Notes: generated by a model not told the origin, from the sequence alone. 64,000 nt of DNA from Phytophthora sp. 'mugwort' (GCA_033558025.1 JAUCEF010000006.1:3658001-3722000), one strand, 5' to 3'. Positions 1 to 8,766 are shown, counted from the first letter of the stretch. A program made the numbers and translations.

Positions 1-198
1 GTGATGGTTGATTAGATGCACTAGGTGATAGGACGCAGGGTCGCGTGTCTATAACAGTAGGGTGTAAGCTCCAACAATTCAATTCACTTTCGAATCTTCA
101 TTCTACCCCTCAAGTGCCTTCGCTCCGGTCCCGCCGTCTGCGACGTCCCTCCCTCCGCTTCGTACAAGCTTCGTGTCCAAGATCCATACCTTTCATCA
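1..198 (+). repeat. CopB1-type LTR, 3' part (start lies outside the window)
   Basis: This is the last 198 bases of a CopB1-type LTR, ending ATACCTTTCATCA. It matches the 3' part of the complete CopB1 LTRs at 23334-23683 and 27733-28082, with one extra T in the run before the initiator. It is not followed by a primer-binding site. It abuts the inverted gene at 199, because an inversion between this LTR and the reverse LTR at 2073-2411 flipped the DNA between them. Confidence 0.9.
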
Positions 199-203
199 CA
201 GCC
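199..203. repeat. GGCTG target duplication, left copy (reads CAGCC after inversion)
   Basis: CAGCC at 199-203 is the reverse complement of GGCTG at 2412-2416. An undisturbed CopB body (for example around 29951) has a single GGCTG here. Five bases is the usual duplication size for Copia integrases. The two copies being in opposite orientation records an insertion followed by an inversion. Confidence 0.8.
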
Positions 204-2068
204 CAGAAACACTTGTCCAGCTTAGCGTGATGCAGCATGCTGCGGCCGATCGTGACTATAGTTCGGATAGCTCGCTCTGCCGTGCCGTTCGTCTGGTGCG
301 CGTACGGAACCGTGGTTTGCTGCTCGATGCCTTCGTCTTCGTAGAAGCCGTTGAGCGAGTTGGTCGCAAACTCACGAGCTCCGTCGTGCCGCACAAACTT
401 GACCTTCTTGCCGAACTGCTTCTGCACCTTCATGATGTACGTCTTGATGCAGTCTTCGCTCTCCGACTTGGCACTTAAGCAGAAACCCTTCATGCATCCA
501 CTGGCTTCGTCCACGATCAGTAGCAGGTACTTGCTGCCGCCAAGCGAGTTTTCCTCCATGGGTCCGCAGATGTCGAAGTGGAGCAGCTCAAATGTGTCGT
601 AGCGACGCTTGTCACGGTTGCTTGGGAATGGTTTTTGGACCATTTTACCTTGCTGGCAACCACGACACAGACTTGGTCCGCTCGACTTGAAAGGTGCCTT
701 CGCGTCCTTGATCATGTGGTTGTCGACCATCTTGCGAAGCACCTCAACCGGAGCGTGACCCATGCGCGCGTGCAGGTCGACAGTCTTGCCACTCGTCGCC
801 GCATTCGCCGATCGCTGAGGCGTCTGAAGCCAGTAGAGTCCATCCATGAGGTTTGCCGTCGCCACCACTTGCTTGGAGCCTTTGTGCGCAATCTGCATCT
901 TGGTGCCGTCGAACACCACTTGAAACTTGTCACTTTTGTTGATCTGCGGTACCGAAAGCAGATTCTTGCTCATGCTTGGCACGTACAGCGCGTTCTTGAT
1001 CTCGATCTCGCGCTCGTCGCCATTGGGCAGAACCACTTGTTCCACGATGGTCCCCACACCCATGATGGCCGCCTTGTTGCCGTCGGCCACCGAAAGTTCG
1101 CCTTCGTTCCGCTCAATCAAATGGACGAACTTGGTCTTGTCGTTGCAGATGTGGTGCGTTGCGCCGCTGTCGACCGCCCACATCCCGGACACATTCTTGC
1201 CCGTCGAAACCCCACATTCCAGTGAAACCGCGAACGCTACTCGATCGTAGTCGTAGTCGTAGCCGTTGCTGTCGTTTCTCCACTGGATGTTGTTGGCCCC
1301 GCGTCCACGGCCGTTGCCGCCGCGTCTCGGCCCTCGGTTCTCGTCCTTCTGCTTGGTCCAGCACTTGTCAATCGTGTGCCCCACTTTTCCGCAGTACGTA
1401 CACTGGCGAGACTCTCGGTCGGTGTTGAACGCCTTGGCCGCGTTCTCCGTCTTCACCGTCGCCGTCTTCTCGCCTTGTCTCTTGATGTGCTCATTCGTGA
1501 GCACCATCACGACGTCTTGCGACCGCAGTTCAGCGCTGCTCATCTCCAAGTTCAGCACGACGTTCTCGTAGCTCTTGGAGAGGCTGCGCAACAAGCAGAT
1601 CGCCACGTCCTCGTCCTCCATCTTGGCACCGATGCTGCTGAGCTTGGCGCTGATGTTGAGGACCTCGTTGCAATGATGCAACACATTGCCGCCTTCCGAC
1701 ATCTCCATGCTGAAGAGTTGGCGCTTCAGGTAGATGCGTCCAGCCTTCTGCGAACCACCGTACAGCGTCTTCAGGCGCGACCAGGCAACCCACGCTTCCT
1801 CGCAGTCGTCGACCACATGGTGGTAGTCCGCGTCCATGTGGAGCAGCATCAGTCCGAAAGCGATGTTGCTCAACTTGACGTAGTCGTCCTTGGCCCGCGA
1901 GTCCGTGTAGCTTGGCGTCGTCTCACGGTTCACGACATGCCACGTCGACTTGGTCAGGAACACGCCACGCATGTAGCGGTTCCACGTCGCGTAGTTGTCC
2001 CCGTTGAACTTGTCAATGGAGACCTTGGTCGAGGCGTCTTGGGCAGAGGACATGGTGCTTGGGCTCAT
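199..2068 (-). pseudogene. CopB polyprotein, N-terminal half (gag-protease-integrase), severed and inverted
   Basis: Reading on the minus strand from the ATG at 2068, this covers about residues 1-623 of the ~1345-residue CopB polyprotein and stays open throughout. It carries the gag region, a CX2CX4HX4C zinc knuckle, the protease motif DSGATHH, the pre-integrase HHCC region and the integrase D, D35E triad (contexts FDICGP, RHDGA, NGTAERA). It ends just after the integrase core, where the reading breaks at GGCTG; the missing right half continues in the opposite direction at 2412. Reverse transcriptase and RNase H are therefore cut off from this half, so it cannot make a complete polyprotein. 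The promoter and primer-binding site on its 5' side (2057-2411) are still present. Frame integrity suggests the break is recent. Confidence 0.92.
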
Positions 2069-2072
2069 AACC
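2057..2072 (-). promoter_or_regulatory. Primer-binding site of inverted CopB (half-tRNA-iMet type)
   Basis: The minus strand reads GGTTATGAGCCCAAGC directly after the LTR end. This complements the anticodon arm of initiator tRNA-Met (GGGCUCAUAACC). The ATG inside it starts the polyprotein at 199-2068. Confidence 0.8.
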
Positions 2073-2411
2073 TGATGAAAGGTATGGATCTTGGACACGA
2101 AGCTTGTACGAAGCGGAGGGAGGGACGTCGCAGACGGCGGGACCGGAGCGAAGGCACTTGAGGGGTAGAATGAAGATTCGAAAGTGATTGAATTGTTGGA
2201 GCTTACACCCTACTGTTATAGACACGCGACCCTGCGTCCTATCACCTAGTGCATCTAATCAACCATCACTCACCGGTGTTCGTCCAATCATCCTACTCGT
2301 CTAATCATCGGTGGCGTAAACAACATACCGTAAACATCGCGGGATCGTGTTGGACCGGTTCGGGTTAACCGGTTACTGGTACACAGTACCAAAACCCGGC
2401 AACCCTCAATA
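2073..2411 (-). repeat. Recombinant CopB LTR (B2 start, B1 remainder), inverted
   Basis: Complete 339 bp LTR on the minus strand. Its U3 start is CopB2-like (TATTGAGGGTTGCC and onward), and it switches to CopB1-like sequence within a block of about 33 bp shared by both types, near 2290-2325. The same recombinant LTR recurs at 41903-42241. It is the 5' LTR of the inverted left half. On its other side it abuts GGCTG of the forward right half. Confidence 0.88.
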
Positions 2412-2416
2412 GGCTG
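2412..2416. repeat. GGCTG target duplication, right copy
   Basis: Partner of CAGCC at 199-203; it follows the outer end of the inverted LTR. Confidence 0.8.
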
Positions 2417-3428
2417 AGGCGGCCATGACTGCCATCTACGTGAAGAATCGTCTGCCGTCACCCAAGATCGAGCACAAGACTCCGTTCGAGATCGTTTACA
2501 ACTCCAAGCCGAGTGTGAAGCACATGCGTGTGTTCGGCTGTCGGACGTACATTCTGACTCCGAAGGAGAAGCGGCTCAAGTGGGATCCCAAGGCTCGCGC
2601 TGGACTGTTCCTGGGTTACGAAGAAGTGTCCAAGGCGTATCGACTTTATGACATCGAGGCGGGGCAGGTGGTTATCAGTCGCGATGTCAACTTCGATGAG
2701 TCGACCTTTGGATGTTCACCGACGATTTCCGATGAAGATGTCGACGACCTGGACTTCGACTCGCTCGACATCGACAATGATGGTTTCCGCCAGACGGAGT
2801 ACACGCAGGCAGGGAAGCGCAAGAGCCGCCCGAGTGACGAAGATGAAGCTGCCAGAAAACCGCGAGCTGTGCGTCATCGACCTGGACTGGAAGAAGCAAG
2901 TGCGCCGAACTACTCCCCTCCGCACCGAGCAGACGCAGACGAAGAAGAAAAGTCTGGAGACCAAGATGAAGAATCGACTCCACCAGTTTTTTGGCGTGCA
3001 AGTGCCAATGCCGTCGAAGCAGGCGATCTATCGGAGCCGACGACATTCCAAGAAGCGGTGAACGGCCCCGACCAAGTGCACTGGCGCAAGGCGATTCGTG
3101 CTGAGCTCGAATCGATGCGACTTCGTGGTGTGTTTCGTGCTGCCAAGTTGCCTAACGGACAACGCGCCATCGGCACCAAGTGGGTGTTCAAGATCAAGCG
3201 CAAAGCGGACGGATCGATCGAGAAGTACAAGGCGCGCCTCGTGGCCAAGGGGTTCAAGCAGAAGTACGGCATCGACTACACCGAGACGTTCTCGCCCGTG
3301 GTCAAGTACGTGACGCTGCGCATGATCATCGCGATTGCCAAGTATTTTGACTGGCCCCTCGACCAACTCGACGTGGTGACAGCTTTCCTGTACGGGATAA
3401 TGAAAGAACTGGTGTTCTGCGCGGTCCC
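2412..3428 (+). pseudogene. CopB polyprotein fragment: integrase C-terminus, linker, start of reverse transcriptase
   Basis: In frame from 2413, this is about residues 623-960 of the CopB polyprotein. It holds the end of integrase, the acidic linker followed by the basic run GKRKSRP, and the first third of reverse transcriptase ([21 protein letters not shown], then [10 protein letters not shown] with the first catalytic Asp). It is cut at the Pro codons before EGV by a CopB LTR starting at 3429. It is the direct continuation of the inverted half at 199-2068, joined across GGCTG. No YVDD or RNase H remains, so it is a dead fragment, though it has no internal stop. Confidence 0.92.
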
Positions 3429-3500
3429 TATTGACGGTTACCGGTTTGGTATCAGTTATTAGCCGTGAACCGGTTAACCCGAACCGGTCCAATCCGAACC
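3429..3500 (+). repeat. CopB1 LTR, first 72 bases
   Basis: Begins TATTGACGGTTACC and stops after CCAATCCGAACC, where a CopA1 LTR starts. It matches the start of the complete LTR at 23334. It records a CopB insertion into a CopB body, later interrupted by CopA1. The remainder of this LTR is not found next to the right end of that CopA1. Confidence 0.9.
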
Positions 3501-3854
3501 TGTTGTCAAGGAGACGTCTCGACCAGCTGCTGTATACCGGTAGGATACCGGTATGACCTTCACTCAGTGGCATCGCAATCATCCTGTGATTACGAGACGA
3601 AGATTACGTCACGGTGTTTATGGGACGGTGTTTACGCCACGGACGATTACGCCATGGGTGGGTACAAGATTGTGGGTACATGATGGGCTCTACGTGGCAC
3701 TCCCTGATTGGCTGAAGTAACTCAGTATCCAGTAGAGAATCCAGTAGAGTGTACCCAGTAGGTAGAACTGTAGGCTTAGAGGTAGCAAGGAGTTTGCGAA
3801 CTAAGGACCTAAATCAATCACTTTGCATTTTACCATCAAGTGACCAAGCCTTTT
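3501..3854 (+). repeat. CopA1 5' LTR
   Basis: 354 bp, TGTTGTCAAGG to AAGCCTTTT. The end is not the usual CA, but the same end is seen at every CopA junction. U3 contains two near-adjacent TACCGGTA words, several GATTACG words and TTACGTCA, a CRE-like bZIP site. The predicted initiator is at 3818, so R plus U5 is only about 35 nt. Confidence 0.92.
3818..3834 (+). promoter_or_regulatory. Oomycete-type Inr+FPR core promoter in CopA1 5' LTR
   Basis: TCACTTTGCATTTTACC fits the oomycete initiator (TCAYTYY) followed by the flanking promoter region (CAWTTTNYY). If the A of TCA is +1, the leader to the polyprotein ATG is 39 nt with no earlier ATG. Confidence 0.65.
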
Positions 3855-3870
3855 GGTTATGAGCCCAAGC
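3855..3870 (+). promoter_or_regulatory. Primer-binding site containing the start codon (CopA1)
   Basis: GGTTATGAGCCCAAGC abuts the LTR. It complements the anticodon stem-loop of initiator tRNA-Met rather than its 3' end, as in Drosophila copia and yeast Ty5. The ATG at 3859 lies opposite the CAU anticodon and opens the polyprotein frame. Confidence 0.8.
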
Positions 3871-6800
3871 CCCGCCTTCTCTGAAGACCCCGACTACGCC
3901 TTCGCCATGGACGTTACGCCGCCTTCTGCCTTCCGCATCAACAAGTTCGACGGAGCTAACTTCCACACGTGGAAGTTCAAGATGCAGATGGTGCTCGAGG
4001 AGCGCGAACTGTGGGAAGTGACAAGTGGGGAAGTGAAGCTGGAGCACTGCCAGACTGCGGCGGATCAAGCGCTCTTTCGGAAGAAGTCGCGCAAGGCGCT
4101 GGCGATGATCTGTCTCGCGATGGAGGATTCGCAGCTGCCGCTGGTTCGCTCGGCGAGTGGCGCGCATGATGCATGGTCAAGACTGGAAGGACACTTCGAG
4201 AAGAAGAGTTTGGCCAACAAGCTCTTTCTTCGTCGGCGTTTCTTCACGCTCATGATGGAGGAAGGTGATGATGTGCTTCAACACATCAACAAGCTCAAGA
4301 CTCTGGCGGAACAGCTCGACGCGGTCGGCGCTCCGGTCAGCGAGGACGACTTGGTGATCACGCTTCTCGGGAGCCTGAGCGAGTCGTATCAGTTCCTGAT
4401 CACGGCGTTGGAGTCAAGATCCGACACGCTGACGTGGGAGCTGGTGACGTCTCGGCTGCTACATGAAGACATGAAGCGCAAGGAGCAGGGTGGCGATGGA
4501 GATGGCGCCGCGCACGGTCAAGGTCAAGCGTTCATGACAAGCGACAACAAGCGCAAGGGTCGGCAGGCGCAGAAGACTAGTGCCTGTCACTACTGTGGCG
4601 AGCACGGACATTGGATCGCCAAGTGTCCGGTGCGAATCCGCGAGAACGCGGAGCGGCAGAGGCCGCAACGAGCGAATGTCGCGCAGAGTGAAGATGACTC
4701 TGGCGATTTCCTCTTCTCGGTTGGTGGTAACACGGGTGCCTCCAAGTCGAATGGAGTGTGGCTGGTCGACTCGGGTGCGACGCAGCACATGACGTACTCG
4801 AAGGAGTACATGAAGAACTACAAGAAGATCTCTCCGGTGGACGTGCATCTCGCGGACGACGGTGTGGTTCAGGCTGTGGGGACCGGCGACATTGTGATGT
4901 CGATGAAGACCCCGCGCGGCATGAAGAAGGGTGTACTCACGAACGTGTGGCACATTCCGAAGCTGTCGCGTAACCTGTTTTCGGTTGGTCGGTTCACTAA
5001 GGACGTCGGGCCAGTTATCTTCGAGAGCGACGGGTGCTTCGCTGAAACGAAGAGTCTCAAGTGGAAGCTCGGCGCTCGTGAGGGCAAAGGACTGTTCAAG
5101 CTGTGCATGACTCCGATGATGCCTGACGAGGCCAATGCGGCAAGTTCGAAGGATCGCCAAGGGGACACCACGTCGTACCTCTGGCACCTTCGACTTGGTC
5201 ACATCGGCCATGGCGGTCTAGACGCCATCGTCAAGAAGGGCTACGGTGTTGGTATCGATATGGCGTCGGTGAAGCAGTGGGAGTTATGCGACGGATGCTC
5301 ACTCGGCAAGCAAACGCGAGTAAGCTACATGAAGACGTCGCCAAACCGTGCCAAGCAGCAAGTGCTAGAAGTCGTACACAGTGATGTATGCGGTCCCATG
5401 CAGACGCCGACCTTTGGAGGCAAGCGCTATTTTGTCACGTTTATCGATGACAAGTCGCACTTCTGTGTGGTGTACTTGCTGCGCAACAAGTCCGAGGTGG
5501 CCGACAAGTTCGCGCAATTCGTCGCGTTAGCTGAGACCCAGACTGGCAAGCGCGTGAAAATGCTGCGGAGCGACAACGGCGGCGAGTACACTTCGGGTGA
5601 GATGGCCAAGTTCTGTGCGGACCGTGGTATCATGCAGAAGTTCACGCCGCCATACACGCCTCAGCTGAACGGAGTCGCCGAGCGCATGAACCGGACGTTG
5701 GTGGAGTGTGCGCGTTGCATGCTGGAACATGCTGGATTGCCCAAGACGTATTGGGGTGAAGCTGTCGTGACAGCTACGTTCCTCCGTAATCGGTGTCCGA
5801 CGCGTGCCATCAACCACGACAAGTCGCCGCACCAGGTTTGGACAGGCAAGAAACCGCTGCTAGCGAACCTCAAGGTGTTCGGTTGCCACGCGTACGTGCA
5901 CGTGCCGAAGGAGAAGCGTACCAAGTTTGACGCTCGGTCGGTGCGCTGTCGGTTCCTGGGATACTCGGAGCATGAGAAAGCGTACCGTTTCGAAGAGACC
6001 AAGAGCGGTCGCGTGCTGGTGAGCCGCGACGCGCAGTTTATGGAAGACGTCTTCGACAGTGGGAGACGTGACTACCATCAGAGGGAGGTGGTGGTCATTC
6101 AAGATGAAGAGACGACGGATCAAGATTCGTTGCAGTCGGATGAAGACGACAAAGAAGAAGAAGACGAAGAAGCAGCGCGGGACGAAGGTTTTGAACCAGG
6201 CAGCAAGCGACACCCGCGGACGCAGTCGCTGGAAGAAGCTGTGGAAGTTCCAAGTGCCAAGCGGCAGAGTCGACACCTGACTCTGGACGAGATGTCGGCT
6301 GCGGCTCAAGAAAGTCAAGACTTCGAAGCTGCATACGTCGTGAATTCAGTGGGAGAAATGCCGACCACGTTCAAGTCGGCGATGGAATCCAGCGACGCAG
6401 TCAAGTGGAAAGAGGCGTGTGACTCGGAGGTCGAGTCGCTCCGCAAGAACGAGACGTGGATCCTCGTGCCGCTGCCAAAAGGACGCAAGGCAATCGGCAA
6501 CCGATGGGTGTTCCGTGTGAAGGAGAACCAGGCTGGAGAGATCGAACGGTTCAAGGCGCGACTGGTGGCCAAGGGATTTTCGCAGAAGTACGGCATCGAC
6601 TACGACGAGACTTTCGCGCCAGTGGCCAAGTTCACGTCGATCAGGATCCTGCTCAGTCTGGCGGCCAAGTACAATCTCATGGTGCACCAGATGGATGTCA
6701 AGACAGCTTTCCTGAACGGTTTGTTAGACGAAGACATCTACATGGCACAGCCGGACGGCTACATCGATGAAAAGCACCCGGACTATGTCTGTCAGCTCAA

Positions 6801-7986
6801 GCGGTCTCTTTACGGTTTGAAGCAGTCGCCGCGGATGTGGAACAAGACCATCGACGACCTCATGCTCAAGCTAGGGTTCAAGAAGTGCGAGTCTGACCAC
6901 TGCATCTACTTCAAGCGTGACGACCAAGACATGATCTTCGTGGCGCTATATGTCGACGACCTGATCCTCGCAAGTAACAACGACAAGCTGCTCAAGTCGA
7001 CGAAGAAGGCGCTCAGTGACCGTTTCGAGATGACGGACCTGGGCCAGCTCAAGTACTTCCTCGGCATGGAAATCGATCAAGATGTGACGACAGGGAAGGT
7101 GTCGATGCGGCAAACCAAGTTTGCGAAAGACATTCTGGAGAAGTTCAACATGGAGAAGAGCAACCCTGTTAAGACGCCACAGGATCCGGGCCTCAAGCTG
7201 ACCAAGGCCATGTGCGAGGGCGGCTGCAAGCACAACGAGACCATGGTAAACGTGCCATACCGGAACGCTGTGGGATGCCTCATGTATCTCATGGTAGGCA
7301 CACGCCCGGACCTCGCAGCAGCAGTGGGAGTTCTCAGCCAGTTTGCAGCAGACCCATGTCCGACACACTGGCAGGCGCTCAAGAGGGTCTTCAGGTACAT
7401 TCAAGGCACGAAGACGCACGGCATCGAGTTTCAAGCGAGCTGCGACGACGGACCCCAAGGCTATTCAGATGCCGACTGGGCTGGAGACATCGAGTCAAGA
7501 AGAAGTACAAGTGGCTACGCGTTCATGATGAATGGCGGATGCATCAGCTGGAGGAGCAAGAAGCAGCGGACAGTGGCGCTGTCTTCGACGGAAGCTGAGT
7601 ACATGGCGCTATCGGAGGCGACACAAGAGGCGGTGTGGCTTAAGGTGTTCCTGTGCGAGCTCGGCGAGATGACAAGCGATGAAGCAATCAAGATCTACGA
7701 GGACAACCAAGGCTCCATCGCGTTGGCCAAGAATCCCGAATTCCACAAGCGCACCAAGCACATCGACATTCGCTACCATTTCGTGCGCGAGAAGGTGGAA
7801 GACGGTCAAGTGGTGCTGCAGTATGTTTCGACAACCGACATGCTGGCGGACATCATGACGAAGCCAATCTCTGCGACGCAGTTCAGTGTGCTCCGGAGCA
7901 AACTCGGCATCGAAGCGCTGAAGGCTGTCGAGTCGAGTGGGAGTGTTGTCAAGGAGTCGTCTCGACCAGCTGCTGTATACCGGTAG
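3859..7986 (+). CDS. CopA1 gag-pol polyprotein (Ty1/Copia), intact
   Basis: 1375 residues, from the ATG in the primer-binding site to a TAG inside the 3' LTR. In order: gag (FDGANFHTWKF near 31-41), zinc knuckle C243-C246-H251-C256, protease D304-S-G, HHCC pre-integrase ~440-480, integrase D509, D572, E608 (exactly 35 residues between the last two), an acidic linker ~730-800, reverse transcriptase ~865-1110 with D946 (MDVKTAF) and YVDD 1031-1034, and RNase H with D1204, E1247 and D1282. It should be cleaved by its own protease and act in cytoplasmic virus-like particles, with integrase entering the nucleus. All key residues are present. The last ~14 residues are encoded by the 3' LTR. The ATG was chosen because it is the first one after the predicted initiator; the next in-frame ATG is at codon 17. 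Confidence 0.95.
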   Translation: MSPSPAFSEDPDYAFAMDVTPPSAFRINKFDGANFHTWKFKMQMVLEERELWEVTSGEVKLEHCQTAADQALFRKKSRKALAMICLAMEDSQLPLVRSASGAHDAWSRLEGHFEKKSLANKLFLRRRFFTLMMEEGDDVLQHINKLKTLAEQLDAVGAPVSEDDLVITLLGSLSESYQFLITALESRSDTLTWELVTSRLLHEDMKRKEQGGDGDGAAHGQGQAFMTSDNKRKGRQAQKTSACHYCGEHGHWIAKCPVRIRENAERQRPQRANVAQSEDDSGDFLFSVGGNTGASKSNGVWLVDSGATQHMTYSKEYMKNYKKISPVDVHLADDGVVQAVGTGDIVMSMKTPRGMKKGVLTNVWHIPKLSRNLFSVGRFTKDVGPVIFESDGCFAETKSLKWKLGAREGKGLFKLCMTPMMPDEANAASSKDRQGDTTSYLWHLRLGHIGHGGLDAIVKKGYGVGIDMASVKQWELCDGCSLGKQTRVSYMKTSPNRAKQQVLEVVHSDVCGPMQTPTFGGKRYFVTFIDDKSHFCVVYLLRNKSEVADKFAQFVALAETQTGKRVKMLRSDNGGEYTSGEMAKFCADRGIMQKFTPPYTPQLNGVAERMNRTLVECARCMLEHAGLPKTYWGEAVVTATFLRNRCPTRAINHDKSPHQVWTGKKPLLANLKVFGCHAYVHVPKEKRTKFDARSVRCRFLGYSEHEKAYRFEETKSGRVLVSRDAQFMEDVFDSGRRDYHQREVVVIQDEETTDQDSLQSDEDDKEEEDEEAARDEGFEPGSKRHPRTQSLEEAVEVPSAKRQSRHLTLDEMSAAAQESQDFEAAYVVNSVGEMPTTFKSAMESSDAVKWKEACDSEVESLRKNETWILVPLPKGRKAIGNRWVFRVKENQAGEIERFKARLVAKGFSQKYGIDYDETFAPVAKFTSIRILLSLAAKYNLMVHQMDVKTAFLNGLLDEDIYMAQPDGYIDEKHPDYVCQLKRSLYGLKQSPRMWNKTIDDLMLKLGFKKCESDHCIYFKRDDQDMIFVALYVDDLILASNNDKLLKSTKKALSDRFEMTDLGQLKYFLGMEIDQDVTTGKVSMRQTKFAKDILEKFNMEKSNPVKTPQDPGLKLTKAMCEGGCKHNETMVNVPYRNAVGCLMYLMVGTRPDLAAAVGVLSQFAADPCPTHWQALKRVFRYIQGTKTHGIEFQASCDDGPQGYSDADWAGDIESRRSTSGYAFMMNGGCISWRSKKQRTVALSSTEAEYMALSEATQEAVWLKVFLCELGEMTSDEAIKIYEDNQGSIALAKNPEFHKRTKHIDIRYHFVREKVEDGQVVLQYVSTTDMLADIMTKPISATQFSVLRSKLGIEALKAVESSGSVVKESSRPAAVYR

Positions 7987-8295
7987 GATACCGGTATGAC
8001 CTTCACTCAGTGGCATCGCAATCATCATGTGATTACGAGACGAAGATTACGTCACGGTGTTAGGAACGGTGTTTACGCCACGGACGATTACGCCATGGGT
8101 GGGTACAAGATTGTGGGTACATGATGGGCTCTACGTGGCACTCCCTGATTGGCTGAAGTAACTCAGTATCCAGTAGAGAATCCAGTAGAGTGTACCCAGT
8201 AGGTAGAACTGTGGGCTTAGAGGTAGCAAGGAGTTTGCGAACTAAGGACCTAAATCGATCACTTTGCATTTTGCCATCAAGTGACCAAGCCTTTT
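7944..8295 (+). repeat. CopA1 3' LTR
   Basis: 352 bp. It starts after the purine-rich GAGTGGGAG (7935-7943), the likely plus-strand primer. It differs from the 5' copy at about six positions plus a 2-base deletion (GTGTTAGGAACGG in place of GTGTTTATGGGACGG). The polyprotein stop TAG is at 7984-7986, inside it. Confidence 0.92.
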
Positions 8296-8372
8296 AGGCA
8301 GAAGGCGGCGTGGCGTCCATGGCGAAGGCGTAGTCGGGGTCTTCAGAGAAGGCGGGGCTTGGGCTCATAACC
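8296..8372 (-). pseudogene. Inverted CopA2 gag start, 77 bp remnant
   Basis: The minus strand reads primer-binding site, ATG and the first ~24 gag codons of CopA2, then breaks at TTCTGCCT against the CopA1 3' LTR end. It matches 8767-8843 closely. This is the 5' body of the inverted CopA2 whose LTR is split between 8373-8453 and 21242-21478. Confidence 0.9.
8357..8372 (-). promoter_or_regulatory. Primer-binding site of the inverted CopA2 remnant
   Basis: Minus strand GGTTATGAGCCCAAGC between the LTR fragment 8373-8453 and the gag remnant 8296-8372. The element is disrupted on both sides. Confidence 0.78.
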
Positions 8373-8453
8373 AAAAGGCTTGTTCACTTGATGGCAAAAT
8401 GCAAAGTGATTGATTTAGGTCCTTAGTTCGCAAACTCCTTGCTACCTCTAAGC
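8373..8453 (-). repeat. Inverted CopA2 LTR, last 81 bases
   Basis: Minus strand GCTTAGAGGTAGC to CCTTTT. It carries GTGAACAAG where most copies have GTGACCAAG, a variant shared only with the LTR at 8454-8766. It is interrupted at TAAGC by the CopA2 array and continues at 21242. Confidence 0.92.
8449..8453. repeat. TAAGC target-site duplication, left copy
   Basis: TAAGC here and at 21242-21246 flank the 12.8 kb CopA2 array. An uninterrupted inverted LTR (such as 32890-33202) has one copy. This fixes the CopA LTR ends as TGTTG and CCTTTT, with a 5 bp duplication. Confidence 0.9.
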
Positions 8454-8766
8454 TGTTGTCAAGGAGACGCCTCGAGCAGCTGCTGTATACCGGTAAGATA
8501 CCGGTATGACCTTCACTCAGTGGCACCTCAATCACTCCGGCGATTACGGGACGATGATTACGATGCACGTGGGTACAAGATTGTGGGTACAAGATGGGCA
8601 TCGACGTGGCGCTCTGCGATTGGCTGAAGTAACTCAGTATCCAGTAGAGAATCCAGTAGAGTGTACCCAGTAGGTAGAACTGTAGGCTTAGAGGTAGCAA
8701 GGAGTTTGCGAACTAAGGACCTAAATCAATCACTTTGCATTTTGCCATCAAGTGAACAAGCCTTTT
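8454..8766 (+). repeat. CopA2 LTR 1 (5' LTR of the intact element)
   Basis: 313 bp, TGTTGTCAAGG to AACAAGCCTTTT. It differs from the LTR at 12859 by about two bases (GGTAAGATACC for GGTAGGATACC; GTGAACAAG for GTGACCAAG), implying a young insertion. Confidence 0.93.
8730..8746 (+). promoter_or_regulatory. Oomycete-type Inr+FPR core promoter (CopA2)
   Basis: TCACTTTGCATTTTGCC is a full match to TCAYTYY plus N plus CAWTTTNYY. It lies 36 bases before the LTR end, as in every other complete CopA LTR. Confidence 0.7.

Larger units (their letters stand above)
3501..8295 (+). mobile_element. CopA1 LTR retrotransposon, complete, intact frame
   Basis: A 4.8 kb Ty1/Copia element: 5' LTR 3501-3854, primer-binding site 3855-3870, one open polyprotein 3859-7986, 3' LTR 7944-8295. 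The LTRs differ by about six substitutions and a 2-base deletion, so this is an older insertion than the CopA2 copies. No matching target duplication is visible: the left flank is a CopB LTR (GAACC) and the right flank is inverted CopA2 gag (AGGCA). One end has therefore been exchanged by recombination, or the flank has been lost. Confidence 0.92.
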
